From Antedon mediterranea (lineage: Eukaryota > Echinodermata > Crinoidea > Comatulida > Antedonidae): a DNA stretch of 64,000 nt. Position 1 is the first letter of the stretch. The number at the start of each line of letters is the position of its first letter. The stretch covers positions 31,298,001 through 31,362,000 of the forward strand of contig NC_092674.1 of the NCBI RefSeq assembly GCF_964355755.1, written 5' to 3'. The notes beneath the pieces were generated by a model. It saw only the letters and a list, made by a program, of their open reading frames with translations, was not told the origin of the DNA and did not search any database. This document shows positions 37,348 through 47,950 of this stretch, in pieces. The translations under genes were made by a program, and so were the position numbers.

Positions 37348-37554
37348 TGTTAAGACAGTGCCATATTCCAAAAAGGGTCATAGCGCCCTCTGTTGTTGGA
37401 TTTTCGTTGTTGTTGAAAATGGCGATTGTATCGTCACAGTAAAGTTTGTTATTGTTTAATAAATGAATGATGTTGTTATAATCAATTCGTGTGTGGTACT
37501 TATTTGCAAGTAAAGATTCAAGTAAACAAACCCAGCAACCTCCCAAACAGAACA
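37348..37554 (+). repeat. 5' LTR of BEL/Pao element
   Basis: 207 bp, TG...CA ends. Contains CAGTAAAGTTTG and TTAATAAATG (possible poly(A) signal). Identical to the 3' LTR. Confidence 0.95.
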
Positions 37555-37556
37555 TT

Positions 37557-37574
37557 TGGTCCCTCGAGCCGGAT
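37557..37574 (+). other. Primer-binding site, probably for tRNA-Tyr
   Basis: TGGTCCCTCGAGCCGGAT begins two bases after the LTR. It is complementary to a tRNA 3' end of CCGGCTCGAGGGA plus CCA. From memory animal tRNA-Tyr ends CCGGCTCGAAGGA plus CCA, so tyrosine tRNA is the best candidate. The exact tRNA of this species should be checked. Confidence 0.6.
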
Positions 37575-37632
37575 TACTTGAGAAGTAAGTTGTCACATTT
37601 TACTGATATAGCCTAGCCTAGCCTAAACAAGT

Positions 37633-40600
37633 ATGTCTAACCGATCCACGTGCTCCAGTCGCCGATCATCAAAGCTATCGTCGAGGTCATCGAACCATAG
37701 AGCCTCGGTGTTAGCAGATGCCGCTGCTGCCGAGACAGAAGCCATGGCTGCAGTGGAAATTGCATCTAAAGAAGCCGAGTTACATATACTAAAGGCGAGG
37801 AGCAAGGCACAGGCCCTACGAGCACAAGCGGACACACTCACCGCCGTTCTAAATGAAGACCTACATGAATTGTTAACCACATCTCCCAACGAAACGTCCG
37901 AAGATCATGTGAAGAAATTCCTGGCAGACACAACAATGACTGACATCAACCTTACAGAAAGCAGTCCAGAACCCGTTACAAGGACTGTTACGGTACCGGT
38001 CAGTGAAAGCGTTGTTGCTACTACTAGCAGTGCTAGTATTATTAATCGGACAGAAATACAGAATGCAGCCAGACCGAAAGTGTGTACTCAACAAACTTAT
38101 GCGGTAAACAGTATGATGAATCAGTACACACCCATACAAACCATCTCACCACACGGGGTGGCGAACACTAAACCTACGTTTACCATGGTTACTGATGTAA
38201 TGAGTACAAGACCCTGGATGTCCAGTTTCACTAGTAATGCACAAAGTACAATACCGCATATGCCAGTGCCTATGAATGATGTGCAAAATATTACACAACA
38301 TCAGATGCATGCCGTTACGACAAGTAACGTACGGAATACTGGACTTTGTACTGACATACCGGTACTAAATTCTACTGCATCATCATTCAATCCATCTCCT
38401 GGAGTACCGGCATACCAACCGACATACCAACCAACGACCCAGAGTATTAACCCAGTGTTTGGTATTAGTAGAGTTTGGGATGGTTTACCAAAACTGAATA
38501 TACCAAAATTCTGTGATGAACACGATGTTAAGCAGTATGTGACATTTAAATCAGTATGGGATAGTGTGATGAGTCAGGCGAAATTACAGCTACCCGAAGC
38601 AACTAAGTTTGCATATTTACGTAGTCACCTTGGCGGACGACCATTAGCAATGGCTGACCGTAACCTCATGCTAGGAGATGACGCTTACAAGGAAACCATG
38701 AAACAGTTGGAGAAGGCCTTTGGTGATCCCAGTAGAATCGTTCAAGGGTTATTGGACCAGCTCCAGGTACGCCCTACAATACATCAAGGGGACTGGGCTG
38801 GTCTCAGAGATTTTTCGGATGAACTGGTAACTGTGGTCCAGACTGCCAACAAATTAAACCATGGGAATGAGCTGAATCACCATCGGTATGCGGCAGACCT
38901 GACAAAGAAACTACCAGACAGGCTCCACGATGAGTTCCTATTCAAGATGTGGAAACAGGAAAAGGGAATGATCTATACTGTTCAAAACCTTTCAACATGG
39001 TTAGAGGAGAAAACAGGACCAGCTGGTCTAATACTGCTAGAAAAAATGAGTCATGGTACAGGAGACCAAAAACCATATGCAACCGCTAAACAGCAGAAGA
39101 AACGTGAACAACCGCCTGCCACGAAGGCTTATATTACTCAAAGTAGTTCAAAGGCTAAGAAGCGTGTTACATGCCTGTATTGTGATGTTGATGAAAGCGG
39201 ACATTACCTAGAAACATGTGGTAACTTCTCCAAGATTAGCTATGCAGACAAAATTAAATGGTTGGAGACCACCAACCGGTGCAAAAAGTGTGCTAAGAAG
39301 CATGATGGTGTTTGCCCATTTCCAAAAAGGTGCAAGGAATGTAAAAAGGACCACAGAAGTAGTCTCCACAAAGTGATTGCACCAGCACCAGCCCCAGCTC
39401 CAGTTGAACCAGTACCTAATCCAACTCAACTATGTACTGGAATGGGTTTAACTGCTAAACTTGACTACCACGATGTACTAATCAAAGTTGTACCCCTAAC
39501 CATCTATGGTGCCAAAGGTTTAGTAAACACATACGGTGTTCTTGATGAGTGTGCAGAACGCACGATGGTATCAGAAAGATTGATAAATGAACTGGGCATT
39601 AATGGTGAGGAAGAGTCAATCAAAGTTAAAACGGTAACAGGTGACACTGACTGGAAAGGAAAATGTGTGGACTTCACCCTCTCGCCCAGAGAAGAACCAG
39701 ACCAGACATTCAATATCAAGTGTGCCTTTGCCGCCACTAAAGTCCAACTTGGGGATTATACAGTTTCTGCGGAGAGGTTGCAGTCAAAATGGCCACACCT
39801 TAGAGGACTACCATTATTTACTGCCGAAAAGGTGCAGCCGACGATATTGATTGGTGCCGATAACATTGAATGTACTCTGTCGTTGGAAACTAGAAGAGGA
39901 CCCAAAACGGGTTCACCAGTTGCGGTCAAGACACTATTTGGTTGGACTGTACAGGGAAAGCAGGGTCTCCAGAAACAAGGAAAGCTACTAGGACATCCTC
40001 AGATGATGTTAACTAGCACTCAACCAGAACATAAGCTGCACCAATTAATGGAAAGATTTATGGCGGTAGATGTATTGCACCATGTAAATCCAAAGGAATC
40101 AGTGCGGTCAAAGAATGACAAGTTTGCTATTCAGACATTGGAAAATGGTACCAAGCAGGTCGAGGTCCAAGGTGTACAAAGACTCCAGACACCACTCCTG
40201 TGGAAACCTGGGTACAGAACCCCGTCTAGTACACCAAGATGTGTTCAGAGCCTAGCTCTTTCTACCCAGAGAAAAATATCCCGCAAACCAGAGTTGGTAG
40301 ACTTCTGTCGATCATATATTAACAAGCTGAAGACGAACGGCTCCATACGAGTTATAGGGCCTGTCGACACATTGTCTCCGGAGCAGCAATTAGGATGGTA
40401 CATCCCCTGTCATGTGGTACACAGTAGTGGGAAGTACAGACTTGTCTTCAACTGTTCGTTTGAATATGATGGTCAGAATCTGAACGATGAGTTACTCGCT
40501 GGACCGACTCTAAGTCCAGCACTATTGGACGTGCTGCTACGTTTCCGACAAGGACGCGTTGGAGTATCCGGCGATATCACCGCAATGTTCCATCAAGTGA

Positions 40601-43413
40601 AACTGACCCCAGAAGACCGACGTATGTTGCGATTCCTCTGGTGGGATGACGAGATGGATACTTGGCTTGTAATGGAGTGGCTGGTACTCCCATTTGGAGC
40701 TGCTTGTAGCCCTTGTTGTGCAACATTTGCCTTACAAAAGGTGGCAAATGATAGAAAAGATCGCTACCCAATTGTCAAGGATACCATCGAAAATGAGACA
40801 TATGTGGATAATCAACTAGCCAGTCGTAACACTATATCAGAAGCCAAAGAACTTGTAGATAAGACACGTGAGTGTCTAAATGAAGCTGGGTTCCAAATGG
40901 TAAAATATGCCAGCAGCCATCTAGATGTAGTTGAACACTTACCCACTGACGTGCAGTCCGGTCATCAATTGCAGTCACTTTCCCTCAGTCAAATTAATGG
41001 GGAACCAGAGCCAGCTTTAGGGCTTTATTGGGATTGTCACAGTGATGAGTTATACCACCCAGCCAAATCTCCAGATAACCGAAAACTTACCAAACGCAAT
41101 GCTCTCAGAGTGCTTGCCAGTCAGTTTGAACCACTCGGAGATATAGCACCTTTCACATCCAGAGCCAAAACGATTGTTCAAGAACTCTGGTCAACAAAGC
41201 TTGATTGGGATGAAGAAGTAAAAGATCCTGACATTCGACAAAGGTGGGAAGAATGGTGTGATGAATTGGAGAAAGTTCCATCAATAAGAATACAGCGGTG
41301 CTATACACCATCTAACATGAGCAGCACAATTGTAAAAAGGACATTACATGTGTTTTGTGATGCCTCAGAGAAGCTTTATGGTGCCGTTGCCTACTTACGC
41401 TCAATGGATAGTGACGGTAGTGTTCACATGAGTTTCGTGTTGGCCAAATGCAGAGTAGCACCAAAACGCCTAACTTCCATACCACGCCTGGAATTACTTG
41501 GGGCTCTTCTTGGTGCACAACTAGCTCAGACTATCACCAATGCACTCACCCTGGATGTGGAACATATTAATATGTGGAGTGATTCAACAACAGTTCTTAC
41601 ATGGATACAATCAGATTCCTGTCGTTTCAAGGTGTTTGTGGGGACTCGGATAGCTGAAATCCAGACGTTGACATCCGACAGTGTGTGGCGTTATGTGCGA
41701 ACAGATGAAAACCCTGCAGATGACATTACTCGAGGTCTGTCAGTGACAGAGCTCGGAAAAGGATCCAGATGGACTGATGGACCTTCATGGCTGCTAGAGG
41801 CAGAAGATACATGGCAGAGTCATAGTGCCTCAGTGCTGGCACGAACTCGAGTCTCATCATTAAATTCATCTGTAGATACCAACGAGATAAAGAAGTCCCT
41901 ATTTTGTGGTGTAACCTTGGCGACTCCAGTACAGAATATAGATTTGGAAGAATTCCCGACCTGGCCAGAACTTGTACAAGCACTGGGAGAGAAACTCAAC
42001 GCAGTTGATGGACAAGATTCAGTTGTATTAACTGCAGAACAAGTATGTGATGCCGAATATCAACTCTTACAACGAGCCCAACAAGAATCATTTAAAGAAG
42101 AGATTGCGACGCTCAAAACCCAGAAAGAAATACCGAAGAGTAGTCGTCTGTTGGAGCTCTCTCCAGAGCTGGATGAAACGACAAATCTAATTAGAGTTGG
42201 TGGACGTTTAAGGAAAATGGATAACAAAACTAGTGTAGAACCACATCCAATTGTCCTCCCATCATCACATCCAGTAACCAAGCTGCTTATCCAGGATGCT
42301 GACAATCATTTCAGCCACCAGGCCGGAACCGAGCAAGTTTTCGCCTATCTGCGTCGTCGCTTCTGGATATTGAGAGGACGAACCTCTGTTAAAGGTATAC
42401 TCAGAAAATGCTCTGACTGCAAACGTTGGCGGCAGAAACCACTGATACCCAGAATGGCTGATTTGCCGGAATCCCGATTAAGGGTGAATAAGCCTCCTTT
42501 CTATTCTACCGGGATGGATTGCTTTGGTCCAATTGCAGTGAAAGTTAGGCGGTCACAAGAGAAGCGTTGGGGCCTTGTCTTCAAGTGTATGACGACCCGT
42601 GCCGTTCATCTAGAACTGTTAGAGTCTCTTGATGTGGATCATTTTCTGATGGCGTATAGGCGTTTTGCCTCACGCAGAGGAGTACCATATGAGCTCCGTA
42701 GTGACTGTGGGACAAACTTCAAGGGAGCGGAGAAAGAGATTGAGACTGCACTGAAGGCAATGGAACCAGAGTTGACCAGTCGTCTGGCAAAATTTAAAGT
42801 GAGATTTTGCTTCAACCCTCCAAGTGCTCCTCATTTCGGTGGATTGTGGGAGCGGGAAGTGCGCTCTATCAAATGTGCGCTGAAAGGGGTTCTACGAGAC
42901 CGAGTAGTACCTGATGTTGTGCTACGTACTGTTCTGACGGAAGTGGAAGGTATTATGAACTCTAAACCTCTTGGCTACGCATCCTCCGAGATAGCTGATA
43001 TCGACCCAGTTACGCCAAATATGTTGTTGATGGGGCGGCGGGATCCTGCCCTACCTATGGTGGTGTACGACGAGTCAGAACTGAAAAGACGGCGTAATTG
43101 GCGACATAGTCAAGTTCTAGCGGATCAGTTTTGGCGTCAGTTCATCAGGTCATACTTACCTACTCTGCAAAGGCGCCAGAAGTGGCAGAAGGAAGTCGAA
43201 AACCTAGAAGTTGGAGACGTGGTGATGATCGTAGATCCCCAGTTGAGCCGATCTCAGTGGCCAGTCGGTGTTGTTTCGGCACTCTATCCAAGCAGTGACA
43301 ACCGAGTGAGAGTGGTGGATGTTCGTGTCAACAAAAAGGCTTATCGACGACCAGTGGCAAAGCTCGTGAAGTTGATGAAATGTGACGATCAAGTCGAAGA
43401 ATCGAGCCCGTGA
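37633..43413 (+). CDS. BEL/Pao gag-pol polyprotein, 1926 aa, one uninterrupted frame
   Basis: A single frame encodes the capsid and enzymes of the retrotransposon. An alanine/glutamate-rich coil lies at about 20-75 and a gag region with the VKQYVTFKSVWDSVMSQAKL-type segment near 300. Zinc-knuckle-like cysteine clusters are at about 515-580 (CLYCDVDESGHYLETC, CKECKKDH). A retropepsin-like segment at 630-760 has LDECAERTM with D638. Reverse transcriptase has GDITAMFHQVKL (D981) and the catalytic box YVDN at 1057-1060. RNase H begins FCDASEKLYGAVAY near 1242. The integrase has a zinc-binding HFSH...CSDC segment near 1560-1596 and catalytic D1629, D1691 and E1740. A C-terminal domain (WRHSQVLADQFW) ends the protein. 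Two sites deviate from textbook motifs: D-E-C where proteases have D-S/T-G, and N for the last D of YVDD. Some BEL/Pao lineages may normally have YVDN. No env. Confidence 0.95.
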   Translation: MSNRSTCSSRRSSKLSSRSSNHRASVLADAAAAETEAMAAVEIASKEAELHILKARSKAQALRAQADTLTAVLNEDLHELLTTSPNETSEDHVKKFLADTTMTDINLTESSPEPVTRTVTVPVSESVVATTSSASIINRTEIQNAARPKVCTQQTYAVNSMMNQYTPIQTISPHGVANTKPTFTMVTDVMSTRPWMSSFTSNAQSTIPHMPVPMNDVQNITQHQMHAVTTSNVRNTGLCTDIPVLNSTASSFNPSPGVPAYQPTYQPTTQSINPVFGISRVWDGLPKLNIPKFCDEHDVKQYVTFKSVWDSVMSQAKLQLPEATKFAYLRSHLGGRPLAMADRNLMLGDDAYKETMKQLEKAFGDPSRIVQGLLDQLQVRPTIHQGDWAGLRDFSDELVTVVQTANKLNHGNELNHHRYAADLTKKLPDRLHDEFLFKMWKQEKGMIYTVQNLSTWLEEKTGPAGLILLEKMSHGTGDQKPYATAKQQKKREQPPATKAYITQSSSKAKKRVTCLYCDVDESGHYLETCGNFSKISYADKIKWLETTNRCKKCAKKHDGVCPFPKRCKECKKDHRSSLHKVIAPAPAPAPVEPVPNPTQLCTGMGLTAKLDYHDVLIKVVPLTIYGAKGLVNTYGVLDECAERTMVSERLINELGINGEEESIKVKTVTGDTDWKGKCVDFTLSPREEPDQTFNIKCAFAATKVQLGDYTVSAERLQSKWPHLRGLPLFTAEKVQPTILIGADNIECTLSLETRRGPKTGSPVAVKTLFGWTVQGKQGLQKQGKLLGHPQMMLTSTQPEHKLHQLMERFMAVDVLHHVNPKESVRSKNDKFAIQTLENGTKQVEVQGVQRLQTPLLWKPGYRTPSSTPRCVQSLALSTQRKISRKPELVDFCRSYINKLKTNGSIRVIGPVDTLSPEQQLGWYIPCHVVHSSGKYRLVFNCSFEYDGQNLNDELLAGPTLSPALLDVLLRFRQGRVGVSGDITAMFHQVKLTPEDRRMLRFLWWDDEMDTWLVMEWLVLPFGAACSPCCATFALQKVANDRKDRYPIVKDTIENETYVDNQLASRNTISEAKELVDKTRECLNEAGFQMVKYASSHLDVVEHLPTDVQSGHQLQSLSLSQINGEPEPALGLYWDCHSDELYHPAKSPDNRKLTKRNALRVLASQFEPLGDIAPFTSRAKTIVQELWSTKLDWDEEVKDPDIRQRWEEWCDELEKVPSIRIQRCYTPSNMSSTIVKRTLHVFCDASEKLYGAVAYLRSMDSDGSVHMSFVLAKCRVAPKRLTSIPRLELLGALLGAQLAQTITNALTLDVEHINMWSDSTTVLTWIQSDSCRFKVFVGTRIAEIQTLTSDSVWRYVRTDENPADDITRGLSVTELGKGSRWTDGPSWLLEAEDTWQSHSASVLARTRVSSLNSSVDTNEIKKSLFCGVTLATPVQNIDLEEFPTWPELVQALGEKLNAVDGQDSVVLTAEQVCDAEYQLLQRAQQESFKEEIATLKTQKEIPKSSRLLELSPELDETTNLIRVGGRLRKMDNKTSVEPHPIVLPSSHPVTKLLIQDADNHFSHQAGTEQVFAYLRRRFWILRGRTSVKGILRKCSDCKRWRQKPLIPRMADLPESRLRVNKPPFYSTGMDCFGPIAVKVRRSQEKRWGLVFKCMTTRAVHLELLESLDVDHFLMAYRRFASRRGVPYELRSDCGTNFKGAEKEIETALKAMEPELTSRLAKFKVRFCFNPPSAPHFGGLWEREVRSIKCALKGVLRDRVVPDVVLRTVLTEVEGIMNSKPLGYASSEIADIDPVTPNMLLMGRRDPALPMVVYDESELKRRRNWRHSQVLADQFWRQFIRSYLPTLQRRQKWQKEVENLEVGDVVMIVDPQLSRSQWPVGVVSALYPSSDNRVRVVDVRVNKKAYRRPVAKLVKLMKCDDQVEESSP

Positions 43414-43557
43414 TTATTAGTTTTGACTTAAAAGGCGCGTAATTTTATGCAACTTAAATCATTTTAATGTTAAAGGAAATTTAATCTGTTGATTAATAAT
43501 ACAGAAAAATAAGTACATGACTTGATACCTTGATTGATAAGGCGAATTTCCTAAGAA

Positions 43558-43570
43558 ATTCGGGGGCGGC
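43558..43570 (+). other. Probable polypurine tract of BEL/Pao element
   Basis: A G-rich run (ATTCGGGGGCGGC) lies directly before the 3' LTR where plus-strand priming occurs. It is an imperfect polypurine tract, so the exact primer is uncertain. Confidence 0.4.
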
Positions 43571-43777
43571 TGTTAAGACAGTGCCATATTCCAAAAAGGG
43601 TCATAGCGCCCTCTGTTGTTGGATTTTCGTTGTTGTTGAAAATGGCGATTGTATCGTCACAGTAAAGTTTGTTATTGTTTAATAAATGAATGATGTTGTT
43701 ATAATCAATTCGTGTGTGGTACTTATTTGCAAGTAAAGATTCAAGTAAACAAACCCAGCAACCTCCCAAACAGAACA
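43571..43777 (+). repeat. 3' LTR of BEL/Pao element
   Basis: 207 bp, no difference from the 5' LTR seen on direct comparison. Confidence 0.95.
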
Positions 43778-44478
43778 ACTGCTGTACCTACATGTTTAAC
43801 ATGGACCCATGGAGTACTCTCCATGATATACCTCTATATATAGACTGCTGTATCTACATGTTTAACATGGATCCATGGAGTACTCTCCATGATATACCTC
43901 TATATATAGACTGCTGTACCTACATGTTTAACATGGACCCATGGAGTACTCTCCATGATATACCTCTATATATAGACTGCTGTACCTCCTACATGTTTAA
44001 CATGGACCCATGGAGTACTCTCCATGATATACCTCTATATATAGACTGCTGTATCTACATGTTTAACATGGACCCATGGAGTACTCTCCATGATATACCT
44101 CTATATATAGACTGCTGTACCTCCTACATGTTTAACATGGACCCATGGAGTACTCTCCATGATATACCTCTATATATAGACTGCTGTACCTACATGTTTA
44201 ACATGGACCCATGGAGTACTCTCCATGATATACCTCTATATATAGACTGATGTACCTACATGTTTAACATGGACCCATGGAGTACTCTCCATGATATACC
44301 TCTATATATAGACTGCTGTACCTCCTACATGTTTAACATGGATCCATGGAGTACTCTCCATGATATATCTCTATATATAGACTGCTGTACCTCCTACATG
44401 TTTAACATGGACCCATGGAGTACTCTCCATGATATACCTCTATATATAGACTGCTGTATGTACATGTTTAACATGGTT
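43778..44478. repeat. Satellite, block 3 (about 10 units)
   Basis: Resumes in the same unit phase after the retrotransposon. It ends in a truncated unit (ACATGTTTAACATGG then TTAAGAGC), the right edge of the original array. One unit has TGA in place of TGC, closing the otherwise open frame. Confidence 0.95.
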
Positions 44479-46190
44479 AAGAGCTGCTAGGTCAGAAACA
44501 TGGGATTGAAAAAACGGACAGATTGTCACGAACGTGACAAAACCGGCGAGTGATACAACAACAACAACAACAACAACAACAACATATATATGGCTGCAGT
44601 CGCGTGCTAAAATTTGAGTCAGTGTTGACCTACCGACCGTCCGACCGATTGACCAACCAACCAACCAACCAACCGACCGACCGACATAGTGAGCTGTAGA
44701 GGTCTGATACCCAAAAGTGTCACTGAATGTCACGACAAGGAACCGGTGAATGATTACAACATCGCGCCTGGAATGCGAATTCACTTTTACATCTGACATT
44801 GATTGAAAATAGACGAGGGGTTAGGGAGGATTCGTATGAGGATACTACGAAATTAATTTTACTATAATCACCACACCATCTACTAGGTTTAAACGAGGTA
44901 ATAACCTATCTATCCCAAAAGCCAGTACTATGGCTGGTCAATTTAGAATTTCGTTTACTGGCACAAAATTTTGTAATAATTTATCACTCGACATAAAAAA
45001 AAATACTTCAAAAATTAATTTCGTAAAAAATATAACTGAACTACTATTATCGAGATACTGATTAATGCTGGCCCACCTCTTTCTTTTTGTCATTATTGTG
45101 TTTTCTTACATTATTGTATAATTATATTATCAAAATCGTTTGCACTGAACAGTATTATATTTGTTAATCAGGTGTAAACCATTGACTAGCGAAAGCTATT
45201 TGTTTATACCGTTTTGCCATTGGTGAATAAAGAATTATGAATTTTATTACTCAATTTTATGTTTATTTTGCTAGCCATATGTTAAAATTTCAATAAAGAG
45301 AATGCTTCAAATATATTAAATACAAACATTAATAATAATTAAATGTATATGTACATTTTTTAAGAGAAAAAATAGAGATAAAAGTGAGATGAACCCGCAT
45401 AAGATTAAAACAAATATATTATATATTAAATAAATAATGACGGCAACTAAAAGAACATATGTTCGATTATAATGCATAATAATCATACTGAAATTCGCTG
45501 TTTAAAGGGAACACGAATGTTGCGAGTAGGAAACCTGGTTAAGGTTCTTTTTTTTAATCAAAAGGCAAATCATATTACGAAGTCATGCAAGATGTTGTAT
45601 CCTGTATCATTATATACATACTATGGGGAGTGGGGTTCAGGGTGGAAGAAACGCGTGTTTGATTTTTTCTCTTCGAACATGGTAGCGTTAGGCTAAGGAG
45701 ATGGTGTGGTGATTATTGTAAAATGTATCCATCCTATCATACTTCACGTTTAGGAAGTAAAGAAATTGATATTGATACTTCTGGTTCTATCATATATTTA
45801 TTTTTTCCTCCATGGTTATCCCTATAATTTAGTTATTAGTTATACAAAACATCACGACGGTGTTTGTCAAACAACTACAAATAGCAATGTTTCAAAACAG
45901 ACATAATAATTTCTCAATTTATATTTACATTTTATACGTACATTTTGAAACTAATTATTCTTGTTTTTTGTTTATTTCATTTTTTTATTTAACTTTATTT
46001 AGAGCAAAACAACCATATGTTGGCAATCAAGGGGCCGTCATATAACCTAAAACAAACATTATATAAAATAACAAAGAAATATATACAAAAATATACTATT
46101 ATTTATTTATTATTTAATTCTATTTTTTTTCTTCTAATTACATAAGAACATTTGTTAATAATGCATAATTTAATCATAATTCGTTGTTTA
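44479..46190. other. Satellite right flank, no recognised gene
   Basis: Holds an (ACA)n run at 44549-44585 and a (CCAA/CCGA)n run at about 44636-44685. At about 45430-45520 lies a third partial copy of the gene A/B upstream block (CGGCAACTAAAAGAACATAT, then TTTAAAGGGAACACGA) without a following leader peptide. Short open frames here have no recognisable content. Confidence 0.6.
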
Positions 46191-46215
46191 ACAATAGTTA
46201 TCAGTTGAAGTTGTA

Positions 46216-46305
46216 GTATTTAAGGGAACACACAAGTGTGTAGTTGTGAGTACGAATTCAAATTTACAAGGTTGTTCAACAGATCTGTCACCAATCATAA
46301 ATCAG
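46216..46305 (+). promoter_or_regulatory. Promoter-like block and non-coding exon 1 of gene B
   Basis: GTATTTAAGGGA at 46216 and the next 80 bp match 30386-30478. The exon ends ATCAG/GTATA at 46305. The acceptor ATTTTACAG lies one base before the gene B ATG, as in gene A. The first intron would be about 1.64 kb, against 0.60 kb in gene A. Confidence 0.65.
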
Positions 46306-46349
46306 GTATATATTTCGTATTACAGCATTAACATTGTTTGATCCTCACT

Positions 46350-46470
46350 AGACACGCAATTGCAACGCAAGGACGTACGCGCAATGTGATTGACCAATCA
46401 CAAGCGATGTATTTCTTTTATAATTGTCGCTTGTCATTAGTCCACTCGCTTACGGGTGTTCATTTTCCTC
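46350..46470. mobile_element. MITE family 2, diverged copy in gene B intron
   Basis: GCAACGCAAGGACGTACGCG, then GACCAATCACAAGCGATG, then TGTCGCTTGTCATTAGTCCA, matching the internal palindrome of the copies at 49024-49171 and 55717-55854. The ends are degraded. Confidence 0.6.
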
Positions 46471-47679
46471 AAACATAATGGAAGCAAGTGTTAGTGGGTG
46501 ATCCATAATAGGCCTACACTATTCATAGACCCGTCGCTGCTGAAAAGTTTCAAAAGAACGGTTTTATAAAAAAGATCGCTTGCATCTGAAAATTGCTCGT
46601 TGCTCCACGGAAACAGTTTTAAACACTGGTATTTGACGATCGAGCCCAGAATGAATTTGGGGTTTTAAAACCGAATTTATGATCGGTTCTTTTTTATATG
46701 GACCCGTCTCTGCTGGAATACCGTTCTTTATACGCTATTTTTTCTATTCTCTTACTCTGCAGAAACACTTGAGGATACTGTCTAGGCGGGTCTTGCGCCC
46801 TGAATTGCAGAGAGGAACAGTGGTGGTGTTTCAATCATCTTCGTTGTTTTATTTATTTGTTTATTGTCATTAACGGGTTGTCTAGCCTATTTCCTGATCA
46901 GAGTCTATATAATTTTAATAATCAACTAAAACTCAAAGCGCTTTGATCTTTACGAAATAGCGCTATATAAACGTCTCATTACTAATATTATAAACAATGC
47001 TGGGCTTACATTTGCCCAGTCAGATAAAAAGGCAAAATCAGCACTGTGGTCATGTTACAAGTGTCATGTACAAACAATATAGATTCTCTGATAAAACTCC
47101 TAGAAAATAGGAAGCTTTTTCCATTCTTCCTCTGACTGCAGTAGCATTGGAACTAACAAAAGGAGGACCTATCACCGTCCATCTTGTCTCATGAGACAAT
47201 CACATGCGGATCATTTAAATGTATTGTATTCTTGTTATTACTATTAAAACTATCGATATTGTTGTGGGTGTTTGTGGTAACTCGGTTCATGATTTAAATG
47301 ACTTACCTTAATCCAAACACATCTTGTTAATTTTGTTGTAATATAAGAAATGGCTGATCGGATCCGTGTAACTCACCACCTCGTCTCTCATTGATAATCA
47401 TGAATTTGACCGCCGAGTCTATTTCGCGCCAAATTTACATCCAAGTGTAGATCCACCTGTATAGCTTTGCGTTTAATTAAAAGGCCAGCATTTTATTGGT
47501 CTATTGGGTAAGTTGGAGTTCTGAAAATTCAAATGAATTTGAATATACGCTAGTTGTCTGAATCGTTACTGATGTATTTATTCACAACTGAACCAAAAAT
47601 ACAAAAACAAACCAACAAAAAAACGTCTGCAGATAACTAGAGAACGTCAGATAATCATAGCTCTTAATAGTAGTTTAAA

Positions 47680-47820
47680 ACTAAGATCTAATAGAGATGT
47701 CTTAGATTTAAAGATATCTCTATTTAAATAGTGATATCTATATTAATAGAGATATCTTAAAAGAGGTACAGTATCTCTGTTAATAAAGATATCTCTATTT
47801 AAATCTAAGATATGTCTACT
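47680..47820. repeat. AT-rich multi-hairpin block
   Basis: Several interleaved copies of AGATATCTCTATTTAAAT and its complement; TCTTAGATTTAAAGATATCT on the left pairs with ATCTCTATTTAAATCTAAGA on the right. It lies in the gene B first intron and is absent from gene A. It could fold as a long hairpin with sub-hairpins. Confidence 0.7.
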
Positions 47821-47950
47821 TCTCGAATAAATGACAGCTTGGCGCGCCATATCGTAACTCTCGATATTAGGTGTGAATGCCTTCAGTAATTGCAGAACTA
47901 TTGAATTAAAAACGTATGCAATAATTATGTGTTGTATTTTATTTTACAGT

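Larger units (their letters stand above)
37348..43777 (+). mobile_element. Complete BEL/Pao LTR retrotransposon (6.43 kb)
   Basis: Two 207-bp LTRs (37348-37554, 43571-43777) are identical by eye and run TGTTAAGACAG to CAGAACA. ACTGC flanks the element on both sides (37343-37347, 43778-43782) as a 5-bp target duplication within the satellite. A primer-binding site, one long gag-pol frame and no envelope frame complete the structure. Identical LTRs imply a very recent insertion. Confidence 0.97.

Noticed and set aside
34052-37353. Long plus-strand frames (MFNMDPWSTLHDIPLYIDCC repeats, up to 403 codons)
   Set aside because: They are the 66/69-bp satellite read in frame. No leader, no promoter logic, and stops appear wherever single bases change (36139, 44250). 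Open only because both unit lengths are multiples of three.
45472-45696. 74-codon frame after the third promoter-like block
   Set aside because: No signal peptide, no similarity to gene A or B, and no repeat; composition looks random.
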